From assembly GCA_016933175.1 (NCBI GenBank), contig JAFGBK010000054.1, forward strand, positions 1 through 63,500: 63,500 bases of DNA, in the 5' to 3' direction. Below are positions 33,522 through 42,690 of this stretch, one piece after another; the stretch's first letter is position 1, and the number at the start of each line of letters is the position of its first letter. Position numbers and translations under genes: made by a program. The notes beneath the pieces are model-generated. The model ran no database searches. It saw nothing but the letters and a program-made list of their open reading frames with translations, and was not told the DNA's origin. Origin of the DNA: Candidatus Krumholzibacteriota bacterium (lineage in GTDB: Bacteria; Krumholzibacteriota; Krumholzibacteriia; JACNKJ01).

Positions 33522-34883
33522 CTAGTTAGCGCGCTGGCCGCGTAGCCCCCGCCACGCGCGGCGGGTCAGGTCGAGGACCCGCCGGCGCAGGGCCAGCAGC
33601 CAGGCCGGCATGTCCCTGGCGAACAGGGCGCCCCAGTGGAGGCGAACGGTCTCCTCCCGGGCCATCCAGCCGAGGGCGTTGCGAATCGAGGCCGGGCGGC
33701 GGCGGAGTTGCAGGATCAGTGCCGGGTACTGCATGGCCAGGTAGGCCCAGCCCGTCACCCAGAACTTGCGGCAGGGCTCGGGGTGGTTGAGCGGGTGGCT
33801 GGTCCACTCGACGAGGTCCCAGGTGTGAACGGTCTCGTCGGGGGTCTCGCGGCGCACGGACCAGTCCGCCGTCTGGCGCACGGGCGTCAGCCGCAGGTCG
33901 GCCACGCCGCCGGCGTCCAGCCGCAGGGCGGCGACGAAGTTGTTGCGCTGGCTGCGCCAGAACAGCTCCTGCTCGTAGCGCGTGAGGGCCGGCTCGTAGT
34001 CGATCAGCAGGCTGCCCAGGCTGTAGGCGATGAGGGCCTGCCGCCCGTCGGGGCGGCGGCGCCACTCCAGGCCCTGGATGAAGTGGGGATGGTGGCCGAG
34101 GATGACGTCGGCCCCGGCGTCCACGATGGCCCGGCAGTCGGCCTGGTGGTCCGGCGAGGGGAAGTAGACGAACTCGCGCCCCTTGTGGACGGAGACCAGG
34201 ACGAAGTCGGCGCGCTCGCGGGCGGCGCGGACATCCTCGACGACCAGCTCGCGCTGCAAGGGCGCGTTGCCGGGACGCGCGGGACCGGCGTTGGTCTCCT
34301 CGTCGTCGGTGGCGTAGGCGAGCAGGGCGACGGTCCGTCCCCGGGCCTCGACGAGCGCCGGCTCCCGCGCGGCCGCCAGGTCCCGGCCGCAGCCCGAGCA
34401 GGCGATGCCAAGCTCCGCCAGCGCGCGGCGGGTGTACTCCACGGGGACGATGCCGTAGTCCATGGTGTGGTTGCTGGCCAGGCAGGCCAGGTTGAACCCG
34501 CCCGCGGCCAGGTGGGGCAGCAGGCGCGGGTCCGTCAGGTAGCTGATGCGCTTGCCCGGCAGCTCGTCGTCCCGCGACTCCCCGTAGCAGGTCTCCTGCT
34601 GGGCGAAGACGATGTCGCCGTCGGCCCAGATCTCCCGCACCCGCCCCAGGGCGTGGTCGGCCGGCCGCTCCAGGAGGTAGGCCATGAGGTCCCGCTCCCA
34701 GATGACATCCCCCGAGACGTAGAGGAGCAGGCCGTCGCCGGACGCGCTCTGCACGCCTGGCGCCGCGACCTCGCCGGATGCGGGATCGCGGTCGGGCGGC
34801 GCAATGCGTCCGGTCGCGCGGTCCAGGCGGAAGCGCGGGCTGCGATCGGCATCGCGAAACCAGCGGGGCGCCCTGCCGCTCAT
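33522..34883 (-). CDS. CapA-family metallophosphatase-like capsule protein
   Basis: A 453-residue protein with the PGA_cap/CapA fold: Y-V-S-G-D-V-I near the start, F-A-Q-Q-E-T, L-A-S-N-H-T-M-D-Y-G, V-S-V-H-K-G and I-L-G-H-H-P-H-F. CapA proteins are calcineurin-related and take part in poly-gamma-glutamate or other capsule assembly. No signal peptide or membrane segment is clear at the N-terminus, unlike the Bacillus member. Start overlaps the flippase stop by four bases. Confidence 0.85.
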   Translation of the reverse strand: MSGRAPRWFRDADRSPRFRLDRATGRIAPPDRDPASGEVAAPGVQSASGDGLLLYVSGDVIWERDLMAYLLERPADHALGRVREIWADGDIVFAQQETCYGESRDDELPGKRISYLTDPRLLPHLAAGGFNLACLASNHTMDYGIVPVEYTRRALAELGIACSGCGRDLAAAREPALVEARGRTVALLAYATDDEETNAGPARPGNAPLQRELVVEDVRAARERADFVLVSVHKGREFVYFPSPDHQADCRAIVDAGADVILGHHPHFIQGLEWRRRPDGRQALIAYSLGSLLIDYEPALTRYEQELFWRSQRNNFVAALRLDAGGVADLRLTPVRQTADWSVRRETPDETVHTWDLVEWTSHPLNHPEPCRKFWVTGWAYLAMQYPALILQLRRRPASIRNALGWMAREETVRLHWGALFARDMPAWLLALRRRVLDLTRRAWRGLRGQRAN

Positions 34884-36400
34884 GATCGCCCTCCCCGGCG
34901 GGCCAGGCGCCGGCCCAGCCGCGAGAGAGTATCGCGGGCCCGGGCGTCCAGCGCCGACGCCAGGGCCATGTAGATCACGACGCCGGCGGGCACCTTGGCG
35001 AGCAGGGCCAGGGCGTTGCTGGCCGGCGAGGGGATCAGGCGCAGGACGAGGAACATGACGGCCGCGGCCGCCAGGTAGGCCGCGAAGCTGCGCCAGGGGA
35101 AGTCCAGGCGGAGATGGCGGCGGCTCAGCAGCCCGCCGCCCAGGACGTAGAAGGCGTAGGCGATGAGCGTCGTGATGGCGGCCCCCGTCATGCCCAGGGC
35201 GGGAATGGCCAGGCGGCCGGGGATGATCGTGGCGCCCGGGATGAACACGAGGTTCAGCAGCACGTTGAGCAGCGCCGCGCCGCCCAGGAAGAGGGCGATC
35301 AGGCCCGTCTTCTTGGAAAGGTAGAGCCCCGCCATGGCGGGGTAGTAGGCGCCGTAGATCACCTTGGCCGCCAGCACCCAGGGCAGCACGGCCGCGGCCG
35401 GCAGCCACTCCTCGCCCGCCATGAGGCCGATGAGGTTGCCGCCCAGTGCCCAGACGCCGAACAGGACGGGCAGGGCGATGAGCAGATACCAGCGCAGGAA
35501 GTCCTGGAGGCCGCGGCGCGTCTCCTCCGGCCCCTTCTCGGACCAGAGGTTCATGGTGACGGGAATCAGGGCGCTGTTGACGGCCGCCACGAAGAACATG
35601 GTGGCGTAGGTGCCGAGCTGGTAGCCCGCGCGGTAGAGGCCCAGCTCCGCGGAGCCCCGGAAGTACTCGAGCAGGTAGTTGTCGCCCAGGTCGGTGATGA
35701 AGCCGGCCACGTTGGTGCCCAGCAGGGGTAGGCCGTAGAGCATGGACTCCCGCACGACGCGCCTGTCGAGCCAGCGCGGCTTCCAGCGCAGGCGCCTCGC
35801 GGCGTAGCCGAGCGTGAACAGGAAGAGCAGGCCCTCGGCCACCAGCATCCCGCCGAAGAGGCCGCGCAGGCCCCAGCCGAAGCCGACGACGAAGAGCAGG
35901 GCGAAGCCCAGGGTCAGGTAGCGCTCGCCGACGATGATGAGGGAGCGCAGGAAGGCCTTCTCCTGGGACTGCATGATGCTCTCGACCATGCGCGTGATGT
36001 TGCGGAACAGGACCAGGGCCGCCGCCATGACGATGAGCTCGCGGGCGAGCCGGGGCAGCAGGTGGTCCGGCAGGAACCACACGCCGAGCAGCAGGACCCA
36101 GACGACCACGCCGATGAGGAAGGAGGCGCTCAGCATCGTCGAGGCCAGGGCCTGCACGCCGCCCGCTCGCTGGCCCGCCTTGAACTCGCCCCAGAGGCGC
36201 ACGACGGCCGGGCGGAGGCCCATGCCCGAGACGGTCCCGGCCAGCTGCAAGGTGGAGTTGACCAGGCCCATGATGCCGTACTGGGCCTGGGTGAAGATGC
36301 GTGTGAAGATGGGAAAGGAGATCAGGCCGCTGACCTGGGCGAGGGTCTCGGCGACGAGATAGAAGGAGGCCTGGCTGGCCACGCGGCGCAGGACGGACAC
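34880..36400 (-). CDS. polysaccharide flippase (Wzx/MATE-like)
   Basis: A 506-residue inner-membrane protein with about 12-14 hydrophobic segments, beginning S-V-L-R-R-V-A-S-Q-A and F-P-I-F-T-R-I-F, which is the N-terminus of the polysaccharide-synthase (PST) branch of the MVF superfamily. It should move undecaprenyl-linked repeat units across the membrane. GTG 36400 has GGGAG six bases upstream. First gene of the operon flippase-capA-dehydrogenase-capK. No glycosyltransferase or polymerase is present in the window. Confidence 0.9.
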   Translation of the reverse strand: MSVLRRVASQASFYLVAETLAQVSGLISFPIFTRIFTQAQYGIMGLVNSTLQLAGTVSGMGLRPAVVRLWGEFKAGQRAGGVQALASTMLSASFLIGVVVWVLLLGVWFLPDHLLPRLARELIVMAAALVLFRNITRMVESIMQSQEKAFLRSLIIVGERYLTLGFALLFVVGFGWGLRGLFGGMLVAEGLLFLFTLGYAARRLRWKPRWLDRRVVRESMLYGLPLLGTNVAGFITDLGDNYLLEYFRGSAELGLYRAGYQLGTYATMFFVAAVNSALIPVTMNLWSEKGPEETRRGLQDFLRWYLLIALPVLFGVWALGGNLIGLMAGEEWLPAAAVLPWVLAAKVIYGAYYPAMAGLYLSKKTGLIALFLGGAALLNVLLNLVFIPGATIIPGRLAIPALGMTGAAITTLIAYAFYVLGGGLLSRRHLRLDFPWRSFAAYLAAAAVMFLVLRLIPSPASNALALLAKVPAGVVIYMALASALDARARDTLSRLGRRLARRGGRS

Positions 36401-36628
36401 GGCAACTCCCGGTCTGGACTCGGCCTTGCGATCGCGGCCGCCGCCGGCCAGGCGCCCGCGGCGCCCGCGGCAGTGGCCAACGTCAGCGGCCACGAACGGT
36501 TATCAGAGGCGGCGCGGCCCGTCAACGGCAAGGGCGCTCGCCCTAACCGATATGGGTCGTCGCCGGGACGGCGAGCCGCCTCCGGGCGGCCCGGACCTCC
36601 CGGTATTTCGGTCGGCGCGGCCCGAGAT

Positions 36629-36636
36629 GTTACAAT
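36629..36636 (+). promoter_or_regulatory. extended -10 promoter for the subtilase gene
   Basis: TGT followed by TACAAT, in the 264-base divergent spacer between the flippase and the subtilase. The leader would be about 22 bases. No strong -35. Confidence 0.45.
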
Positions 36637-36664
36637 TAGGGGGAACCCGCGCCCGGAGGCCGCC

Positions 36665-39028
36665 ATGATCCGCTGCCGACTCCCGCTCCTGGTCCTCGCC
36701 CTCGCGCTCGCCGCCGCGCCGGCCCTGGCCGGGCGCATCGGCGCCCGCGTGGATTACTTGCAGGAACTGCGCCGGGAATGGCTGGGCCGCGCCGGGGATC
36801 CCCCGGCGGCTGCCGGCCGGGCCGGCCTGGCGCCCTGGATCGCCCGCGAGGAGCGCTTTGCCGGCTCCCTGCGCTTCACGGCCCCGCCTGACGCCACACT
36901 CCTGGACGACCTGCGCGATCTGGGCGTCGCCTTCTTCGACTTCGGAAACGGCCCCGCAGGCAGTCGCACGGTCTTTCCGGCCCGGATCCCCTACGCGGCC
37001 CTGCCCACCCTGGCCGCCGACGGCCGCGTGGCCCGGGTGGAATGCGCCTGGCGGCCCGGCGCGCCACCGCCTCTGGCCCGCAGCCGGCCCCAGGTGGAGG
37101 CCGACCAGGCCTGGGCCGTGGGCGGCCCGGGCGGCGATCCCCTGACGGGCGAGGGCGTCCTCGTCTGCGACATCGACACGGGCGTCACCTTCTTCCACCC
37201 GGTCTTCTTCCGCGAGAGCGGCGAGCGCTTCGGCTGGATCGACGCCGACCTCAGCGGGGATCTGAGCGCCGGCGACGCCGTGGACCTGGACGGCGACGGC
37301 CAGGCCGGCGCCGGCGAGGCCCTCCGCTACCAGGAAGCCCTGGGCACTGACCAGTACGGCAACGTCTCCGGTCAGTTCGACGCCGACTTCGACTGGCTCT
37401 ACAACGACGCCGACGGCAGCGGCCACCGCGACTACGGGCCGGCGGACTTCGACGAGGCGGATCCCTGCTACGGCGAGCGCCTCTTCCTGGCGGACGACGC
37501 CGACGGGGACGGCGCCCTGGACCCGGGCGAGGAGCTGCTGGGCCTGGGGCCCGTCATGGTCCGGGCCGTCATGGAGCAGGACGGCACCGTGCGGCGGCGC
37601 GGCGTGGACCTCATCGACGCCCAGACCGACACCTGGGGCCACGGCACCCAGGTCACGGGAATCTTCGGCGGCGGCTGGGCCTGGCGCAACGCCATGACCG
37701 GCATGGCCCCCGGCGTCGAGAGCCTCCACGTTAACTACCAGTTCCAGGCCGAGCCGCCCTTCCTGGTGCCCGTCGAGGCCGGCCTGGCCTGGGCCGTGGC
37801 CGAGGGCGCCGGAGTCGTGCTCATCGAGGACGGCGAGTGGGTCTGGGAGTACCTGGACGGCTCGTCGAACCTGGAGATCATGATCAACGAGCTGGCGTCC
37901 GACGAGGGCGTCATCTTCATCATCCCGGCCGGCAACCTGGCCACGGGCAACATGCACACCAGCTTCCCGGCCGTCGGCGGCACCGTGCTGCACATGCAGT
38001 CCGGCGCCTCCGTCGCCTGGCCCGCCCTCCTGTGGACCGATCCCGTGGACATGACCGTCGCCGTGTCGCCGCCGGGCGGATCCCCCGTCGCCCTGCCCGG
38101 CGACGGCAGCGCGCTGGTGGTGGACAGCTGGCGGATCTGGTCGGAATTCAGCGTCTCGGACCGCGGCACGCGGCGCATGGATGTCCGCCTGGCCACGGAA
38201 CCCGAGGGGGGCTCCATCGGCGGCGACTGGGGCTTCGGCTTCGCCTTCCCCGGCGGCGACGTCACCGTCCACGGCTTCTTCGTCGATGATGTCTCCGGCT
38301 GGTACTCCGCCTCGTCCTGGGACATCATCGACCCGACGTGCACGGTCACCTGGCCCGCCACGGCCGACTCGGCGATCAGCGTCACGGCCTACAATCCCAG
38401 CGAGGATGGGGACATCAACGGCTACAGCGGCTGGGGGCCGCGGATCGACGGCCGGCCCTGCGTGGACCTGGCGGCGCCGGGATCCACGGTGGCCAGCGCC
38501 CATCCCTGGAGCATGGGAGATTACACGGGCTTCGGGGGCACCAGCAGCGCCGGGCCCCACGTGGCGGGGGCCGCGGCCATCCTCGCCCAGCTCATGACTG
38601 GGATGGATAGCGGACTCTGCCGCCGGTTCCTGCGCGAGGGCGCGGCCCAGGACACCTACACCGCGGACCCTGACCGCTGGGGCTCGGGCAAGCTGCGCAT
38701 CCACGCGGCGGTGCTCGCCGCCCTCACGGACGCCGCCGAGACGCCCCCGCCGCCCGGCATGGGCCTGGCCGCCTGGCCCAATCCCTTCAATCCGCGGGTG
38801 ACGCTGCGCTTTCGCCTGCCGGCGGCGGGGCTGGCCACGCTGCGGGTCTTCGACGCGGCGGGGCGGCAGGTCTGGAGCCGCCGCCTGCCGGTGGGGGACG
38901 CCGGTTGGCGATCCGTCGTCTGGGGGGGCGAGGACGCGGGGGGCCGGCGCCTGCCCTCGGGCCTCTACTTCGCGCGCCTGGCGCAGGGGAAGTCCGCAGC
39001 CACCGTCAAGCTGACGCTGATCAAGTAG
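36665..39028 (+). CDS. secreted S8 subtilisin-like protease with FlgD-type C-terminal domain
   Basis: A 787-residue exported protease. Signal peptide to about residue 22; a propeptide-like stretch follows. The catalytic triad is Asp171 (D-I-D-T-G-V), His326 (G-H-G-T-Q-V) and Ser627 (G-G-T-S-S-A-G-P-H). A calcium-binding-like D-x-D-x-D-G region (about 210-280) and a beta insertion separate the triad parts. The last 80 residues (N-P-F-N-P-R-V-T-L, G-L-Y-F-A-R-L, ending K-L-T-L-I-K) form the FlgD-like/Por-secretion-type tail common in FCB bacteria. This tail differs from the V-K-x-L-Y tail on other secreted proteins here. Confidence 0.92.
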   Translation: MIRCRLPLLVLALALAAAPALAGRIGARVDYLQELRREWLGRAGDPPAAAGRAGLAPWIAREERFAGSLRFTAPPDATLLDDLRDLGVAFFDFGNGPAGSRTVFPARIPYAALPTLAADGRVARVECAWRPGAPPPLARSRPQVEADQAWAVGGPGGDPLTGEGVLVCDIDTGVTFFHPVFFRESGERFGWIDADLSGDLSAGDAVDLDGDGQAGAGEALRYQEALGTDQYGNVSGQFDADFDWLYNDADGSGHRDYGPADFDEADPCYGERLFLADDADGDGALDPGEELLGLGPVMVRAVMEQDGTVRRRGVDLIDAQTDTWGHGTQVTGIFGGGWAWRNAMTGMAPGVESLHVNYQFQAEPPFLVPVEAGLAWAVAEGAGVVLIEDGEWVWEYLDGSSNLEIMINELASDEGVIFIIPAGNLATGNMHTSFPAVGGTVLHMQSGASVAWPALLWTDPVDMTVAVSPPGGSPVALPGDGSALVVDSWRIWSEFSVSDRGTRRMDVRLATEPEGGSIGGDWGFGFAFPGGDVTVHGFFVDDVSGWYSASSWDIIDPTCTVTWPATADSAISVTAYNPSEDGDINGYSGWGPRIDGRPCVDLAAPGSTVASAHPWSMGDYTGFGGTSSAGPHVAGAAAILAQLMTGMDSGLCRRFLREGAAQDTYTADPDRWGSGKLRIHAAVLAALTDAAETPPPPGMGLAAWPNPFNPRVTLRFRLPAAGLATLRVFDAAGRQVWSRRLPVGDAGWRSVVWGGEDAGGRRLPSGLYFARLAQGKSAATVKLTLIK

Positions 39029-39034
39029 GCGGCG

Positions 39035-39068
39035 CCCGGCGGGTCCGCGCCCGCGACATCCCGCCGGG
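39035..39068. terminator. hairpin between convergent subtilase and trxB
   Basis: CCGGCGGG (39036-39043) pairs with CCCGCCGG (39060-39067) over a 16-base loop, in the 67 bases between the two stops. Likely bidirectional, without a U tract. Confidence 0.35.
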
Positions 39069-39095
39069 GGGGGCGCTCCCGGCGCGCCGCGGCAC

Positions 39096-40022
39096 TCAGT
39101 GGCCTTCGGACTCCAGGAGCCGCTCGGCCTCGATGGCGGCCATGCAGCCGGTGCCGGCGGCCGTGATGGCCTGGCGGTAGACCTTGTCCTGGACGTCCCC
39201 GCAGGCGAAGACGCCCGGCAAGCTGGTCTTCGTGTTCCGCGTGGGGATGTAGCCCTGCTCGTCCAGCTCGAGCTGGCCCTGGAAGATCTTCGTGTTGGGC
39301 CGGTGGCCGATGGCCATGAAGATGCCGTCGCAAGCCACCTCGTAGCGCTCGTCGGTCTTGGTGTCGCGCAGGAGCGCGCCGCGCACGGAGCCCGTCTCGC
39401 CGGCCAGGATCTCGTCGATCACCGCGTTCCAGATGAACTCGATCTTCTCGTTGGCCATGGCCCGGTCCTGCATGATCTTGCTGGCACGCAGCTCGTCGCG
39501 GCGGTGCACCACCCGGACGCGCTTGCCGAAGCGGGTCAGGAAGATGGCCTCCTCCATGGCCGTGTCGCCGCCGCCGACCACGAGGATCTCCTTGTCCCTG
39601 AAGAAGAAACCGTCGCAGGTCGCGCAGGCGCTCACGCCGCGGCCCATGAGCTTCTTCTCGCTCTCGAGGCCCAGCATGCGCGCCGAGGCCCCGGTGGAGA
39701 TGATGACGGTCTTGGCCAGGAACTCCCGGTCGCCGACCCAGAGGCGGAAGGGGCGCTGGGAGAAGTCGACGCGGTCCACCATGCCCGAGATGTACTCCGT
39801 GCCGAAGCGCTCGGCCTGCTTGCGCAGGTTGTCCATGAGCTCGGGGCCGGTGATGCCCTCCGGAAAGCCCGGGAAGTTCTCCACATCCGTGGTTATGGTG
39901 AGCTGGCCGCCGGCCTGAAGGCCCTCGATGACCAGGGGTGCGAGGCCTGCGCGCGCGCTGTAGATGGCGGCGGTGAGTCCCGCCGGACCGGTGCCTATGA
40001 TGACGACATTCCGCTCTTCCAT
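39096..40022 (-). CDS. trxB: thioredoxin reductase
   Basis: TrxB passes electrons from NADPH through FAD to thioredoxin. The 308-residue protein has the FAD motif [10 protein letters not shown], the redox-active C-A-T-C at 133-136, G-G-G-D-T-A-M-E-E for NADPH with H-R-R-D following, and the C-terminal [11 protein letters not shown]-binding segment. Length and motif order are standard. Its promoter lies in the long spacer towards the bactofilin gene. Confidence 0.95.
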   Translation of the reverse strand: MEERNVVIIGTGPAGLTAAIYSARAGLAPLVIEGLQAGGQLTITTDVENFPGFPEGITGPELMDNLRKQAERFGTEYISGMVDRVDFSQRPFRLWVGDREFLAKTVIISTGASARMLGLESEKKLMGRGVSACATCDGFFFRDKEILVVGGGDTAMEEAIFLTRFGKRVRVVHRRDELRASKIMQDRAMANEKIEFIWNAVIDEILAGETGSVRGALLRDTKTDERYEVACDGIFMAIGHRPNTKIFQGQLELDEQGYIPTRNTKTSLPGVFACGDVQDKVYRQAITAAGTGCMAAIEAERLLESEGH

Positions 40023-40069
40023 TCCCTGCTTCTCCCTCGTTGGGCCCCCGTTCTCGCGCGTCGGCGCAG

Positions 40070-40098
40070 ACTCTAGGCATTCCGTCCGCGCATTTCAA
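40070..40098 (-). promoter_or_regulatory. promoter for trxB
   Basis: On the minus strand TTGAAA, 17 bases and TAGAGT. Predicted start near 40062, giving a 40-base leader. Confidence 0.45.
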
Positions 40099-40166
40099 GC
40101 CCGCCGGCGACCTCGCGAACGGACATCTGGGGGCGAGGAATGAACCGCTCCCCAAGATCTTGCACC

Positions 40167-40201
40167 CCTGTCAGGCTCTCCTTGCTAAGATCCTGTCAGG
40201 C
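40167..40201. repeat. paired CCTGTCAGGC repeats
   Basis: The near-palindromic decamer occurs exactly at 40167-40176 and 40192-40201, 25 bases apart. A CTTGC/GCAAG inverted pair also frames the second copy. Operator-like; no protein can be named. Confidence 0.35.
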
Positions 40202-40208
40202 AAGAGGC

Positions 40209-40306
40209 TGTGGACAAGTGGCAGTATTCCCCATGAGGGCTGGTGCACAATCCATTATCATGTAACGAATTGGTGAGCTTTCCACCGCGGCGCGCGGTTA
40301 TCCACA
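40209..40306. promoter_or_regulatory. two DnaA boxes upstream of trxB
   Basis: TGTGGACAA (40209-40217, one mismatch on the reverse strand) and TTATCCACA (40298-40306, a perfect DnaA box). They lie in the 377-base gap between trxB and the bactofilin gene, about 12 kb from oriC. They could titrate DnaA or tie expression to replication. Confidence 0.45.
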
Positions 40307-40346
40307 GGAGTAAGGCGGGGCGCACGGCGGGCGCCGGATGGCAAGC

Positions 40347-40376
40347 GCGAGGAGATCCCGCCGGGGATCTCCTCGC
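40347..40376 (-). terminator. terminator hairpin after the bactofilin gene
   Basis: A perfect 13-base stem (GCGAGGAGATCCC with its complement) over a 4-base loop, 24 bases past the bactofilin stop. No U tract follows. Confidence 0.5.
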
Positions 40377-40399
40377 CATCGGCTCGGTAATCCTGCCGT

Positions 40400-40846
40400 C
40401 TAGCGCGAAAGCAGCTCTTCCTTGGACGGCTGCTTGGGCGCCACCGCGGGCTTCTCGGCGGGCCTGGGAGTCGGCGCGTCGCTGCGCTTCTCGCCCATGC
40501 GGCAGTTGCCCTCGAAGAAGACGCCCTCGTCGATCACCAGCCGCTTGGTGACGATGTCGCCCTCCAGGTGACTGCCCCCCTGAAGCTCGATGCGGTTGCT
40601 GGCCTTGATGTTGCCGAGGACCTTGCCGGCGATGACGGCGTCCTTGACGTCGAGGTTCGCGCGAACGACCCCCGTCTTGCCGACCTCCAGGGTCTCCCGG
40701 CACTGGACCTCGCCATCGAATTCACCCTCGATGCGCAGGTTGCCGCTGATCTCCACCTTGCCGGTGAAGTGGCTGCCGGCTCCGAGGATCGAGGCGTTGC
40801 CGCCCGCGGACACATGGCTCAGGCCCTCCTCGTCGCGTCCAAACAT
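40400..40846 (-). CDS. bactofilin
   Basis: A 148-residue cytoskeletal protein with the DUF583 right-handed beta-helix (about 20-115): repeated hydrophobic-glycine periodicity such as G-K-V-E-I-S-G-N-L-R-I-E-G-E-F-D-G-E-V. A Pro/Lys-rich tail follows. Bactofilins polymerise without nucleotide and recruit cell-wall enzymes or Par proteins. It follows the M23 peptidase gene by 50 bases, the last gene of a parA-parB-M23-bactofilin run. AAGGAGGA lies before ATG. Confidence 0.93.
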   Translation of the reverse strand: MFGRDEEGLSHVSAGGNASILGAGSHFTGKVEISGNLRIEGEFDGEVQCRETLEVGKTGVVRANLDVKDAVIAGKVLGNIKASNRIELQGGSHLEGDIVTKRLVIDEGVFFEGNCRMGEKRSDAPTPRPAEKPAVAPKQPSKEELLSR

Positions 40847-40896
40847 GGGGTCCTCCTTGCGATACGGCCCAATGGGGCAAAGCTAGCGACTGATTT

Positions 40897-41721
40897 TCAC
40901 TCCAACAAGTAGTTTTTGGGATCCATGGGGATCCCGTTGCGGCGCACCTCGAAGTGCAGGTGGGGGCCCGTGCTGTGGCCCGTGCTGCCCACGAAGGCGA
41001 TGGGGTCCCCCGCGCGGACCCGGTCCTCCTTCACCACCGACAGGGAGCTGTTGTGGGCGTAGAGGCTGGTCAGGCCGAAGCCGTGGTCGATGAGTACGAA
41101 GTTGCCGTACTCCTCGTTCCAGCCTGCCACGAGCACCGTCCCGTCCCCCGCGGCCCGCACCGGCGTGCCCGCGTCGGCGGCGATGTCGATGCCCGGGTGG
41201 TAGCCCGGGCCCCGCTTGCCCTGGAATTCGCGCGTCACCCAGCCGCGAACCGGCCAGGCGTTGGGCGTCGCGTGGAGCATCTGCTGGCTCGCCAGGGCGA
41301 GGCGGCCTTCCAGGAGCGCGCGGGGATCGCCGGCCCGGGTCTCCCGGACCACGAGGTCCGCCAGGACCGAGTCGGGCATGCCCTCGCGCACGCCGAGCAT
41401 CTCCTGGACCTTGAGCAGCACCAGGGTCGTCTCCTCCAGCTGGGTCTCCAGGCTGTGCACCCGCGCGACGCGGGTCGTCAGCACGTCGATGCGGCGCTCG
41501 AGGAGGTGGCGGCGGTGCCGTTCCACCACCAGGGAACCGGAGAAGACGAACAGGACCGCCAGGCCGACGAGGGCCACGGCCGCCAGGGCCGCCAGGAGGC
41601 GCAGGGCCGAGATGCGCAGGATCCACTCGCGGGCGCGTGGACCGCGATCCGCCTCCATACGTATGCGCACGAAGCGCGGCGCTCCCCTGCCAACTTCGAA
41701 GAACCACTTCCAGGCCGGCAC
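40897..41721 (-). CDS. membrane-anchored M23 peptidoglycan endopeptidase
   Basis: A 274-residue protein: a short cytoplasmic basic N-terminus, one membrane helix at about 40-62, a coiled coil (about 65-105) and an M23 domain with H-P-G-I-D-I-A-A and the H-x-H motif in G-P-H-L-H-F-E-V. Such enzymes cleave peptide crosslinks in the wall. Its place between parB and bactofilin matches known bactofilin-M23 pairs that shape cells. GTG start with GGGGGAA upstream, 18 bases after parB. Confidence 0.9.
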   Translation of the reverse strand: MPAWKWFFEVGRGAPRFVRIRMEADRGPRAREWILRISALRLLAALAAVALVGLAVLFVFSGSLVVERHRRHLLERRIDVLTTRVARVHSLETQLEETTLVLLKVQEMLGVREGMPDSVLADLVVRETRAGDPRALLEGRLALASQQMLHATPNAWPVRGWVTREFQGKRGPGYHPGIDIAADAGTPVRAAGDGTVLVAGWNEEYGNFVLIDHGFGLTSLYAHNSSLSVVKEDRVRAGDPIAFVGSTGHSTGPHLHFEVRRNGIPMDPKNYLLE

Positions 41722-41739
41722 CGTCCGTTCCCCCGTTCC

Positions 41740-42690
41740 CTAGAAGTCCCCATCCAGGGATACCCCAAGGACCTGCATGATCCGTTCCAGCTCCCTGTCG
41801 CTTCCGAACCTTACGCTGACCTTTCCACTCCCCCGGGCGTACTGGAGCTGTACGGGCAGGCCGAAGCGCTCCTCGAACCCCTCGCGGATGCGCCGCAGAA
41901 CCGGGTCCTCGGGCAGGGCCGGGATCTGCCCGCGCCGCCTCGATCCCTTGCGCGAGCCGGCGAGGCGCTCGGTCTGCCGCACGGAGAGATGGCGGCGCTC
42001 GACGAGGCGCGCCAGCTCGATGCTGTCCCCGCGCTCGAGGTTGATGAGGGCTCTCACGTGCCCGGCGCTCAGGCCGCCACGGGCCACCATGTCCTGGATC
42101 TCCTCGGGCAGCTGCAGCAGGCGCAGGGTGTTGGAAACCGTCGAGCGATCCCGGCCCAGGTGGGCGCCCAGCTCCTCCTGTGTCCAGCCGTACTCCTGGA
42201 TCATCACCTGGTAGGCTCGGGCCTCCTCCATGGGATTGAGATCATCCCGTTGCAGGTTCTCCACCAGGGCGAGCTTGAGGCTCTCGCTGTCGTCGACATC
42301 TGTCAATATGGCGGGAACCGTGTCGAGGCCGGCCTCCCGGCATGCCCGGACGCGGCGCTCGCCGGCGACTATCTGGTAGCGATCTCCTCTGCGCTTGAGC
42401 AGGACGGGCTGGAGGATGCCCTCCTGGACGACGGAACGCGTGAGCTCTGACAGCTTGTCCGCATCGAAGTGCCGGCGGGGCTGGAGGGGATTCGGATCCA
42501 CGCGGTCCAGGGGTGCCTCGTGAATGGCACGCCCGAGGGGGGCGGCTGCCGTCGGTCGCGATGCCTCCTCCGGCTCCAGGGCGGGCGCGGCAGCGGCTGC
42601 AGAGAGTGCCGCCGAGATCTCCGGTGCGTCCAGGATCACCGGGTCCGGGAGGATCGCGCTAAGCCCCTTGCCCAACACCTTTTTCGGCAT
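41740..42690 (-). CDS. parB: chromosome-partitioning protein ParB (CTPase)
   Basis: ParB loads on parS, binds CTP and slides as a clamp. The 316-residue protein has an N-terminal ParA-interacting L-G-K-G-L-S-A-I-L, the CTP/arginine patch [16 protein letters not shown], a helix-turn-helix region ([18 protein letters not shown]) and a C-terminal dimer domain. Its start lies inside parA, a 32-base overlap. The likely targets, nine parS-like sites, lie upstream of parA and inside rsmG. Confidence 0.96.
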   Translation of the reverse strand: MPKKVLGKGLSAILPDPVILDAPEISAALSAAAAAPALEPEEASRPTAAAPLGRAIHEAPLDRVDPNPLQPRRHFDADKLSELTRSVVQEGILQPVLLKRRGDRYQIVAGERRVRACREAGLDTVPAILTDVDDSESLKLALVENLQRDDLNPMEEARAYQVMIQEYGWTQEELGAHLGRDRSTVSNTLRLLQLPEEIQDMVARGGLSAGHVRALINLERGDSIELARLVERRHLSVRQTERLAGSRKGSRRRGQIPALPEDPVLRRIREGFEERFGLPVQLQYARGSGKVSVRFGSDRELERIMQVLGVSLDGDF

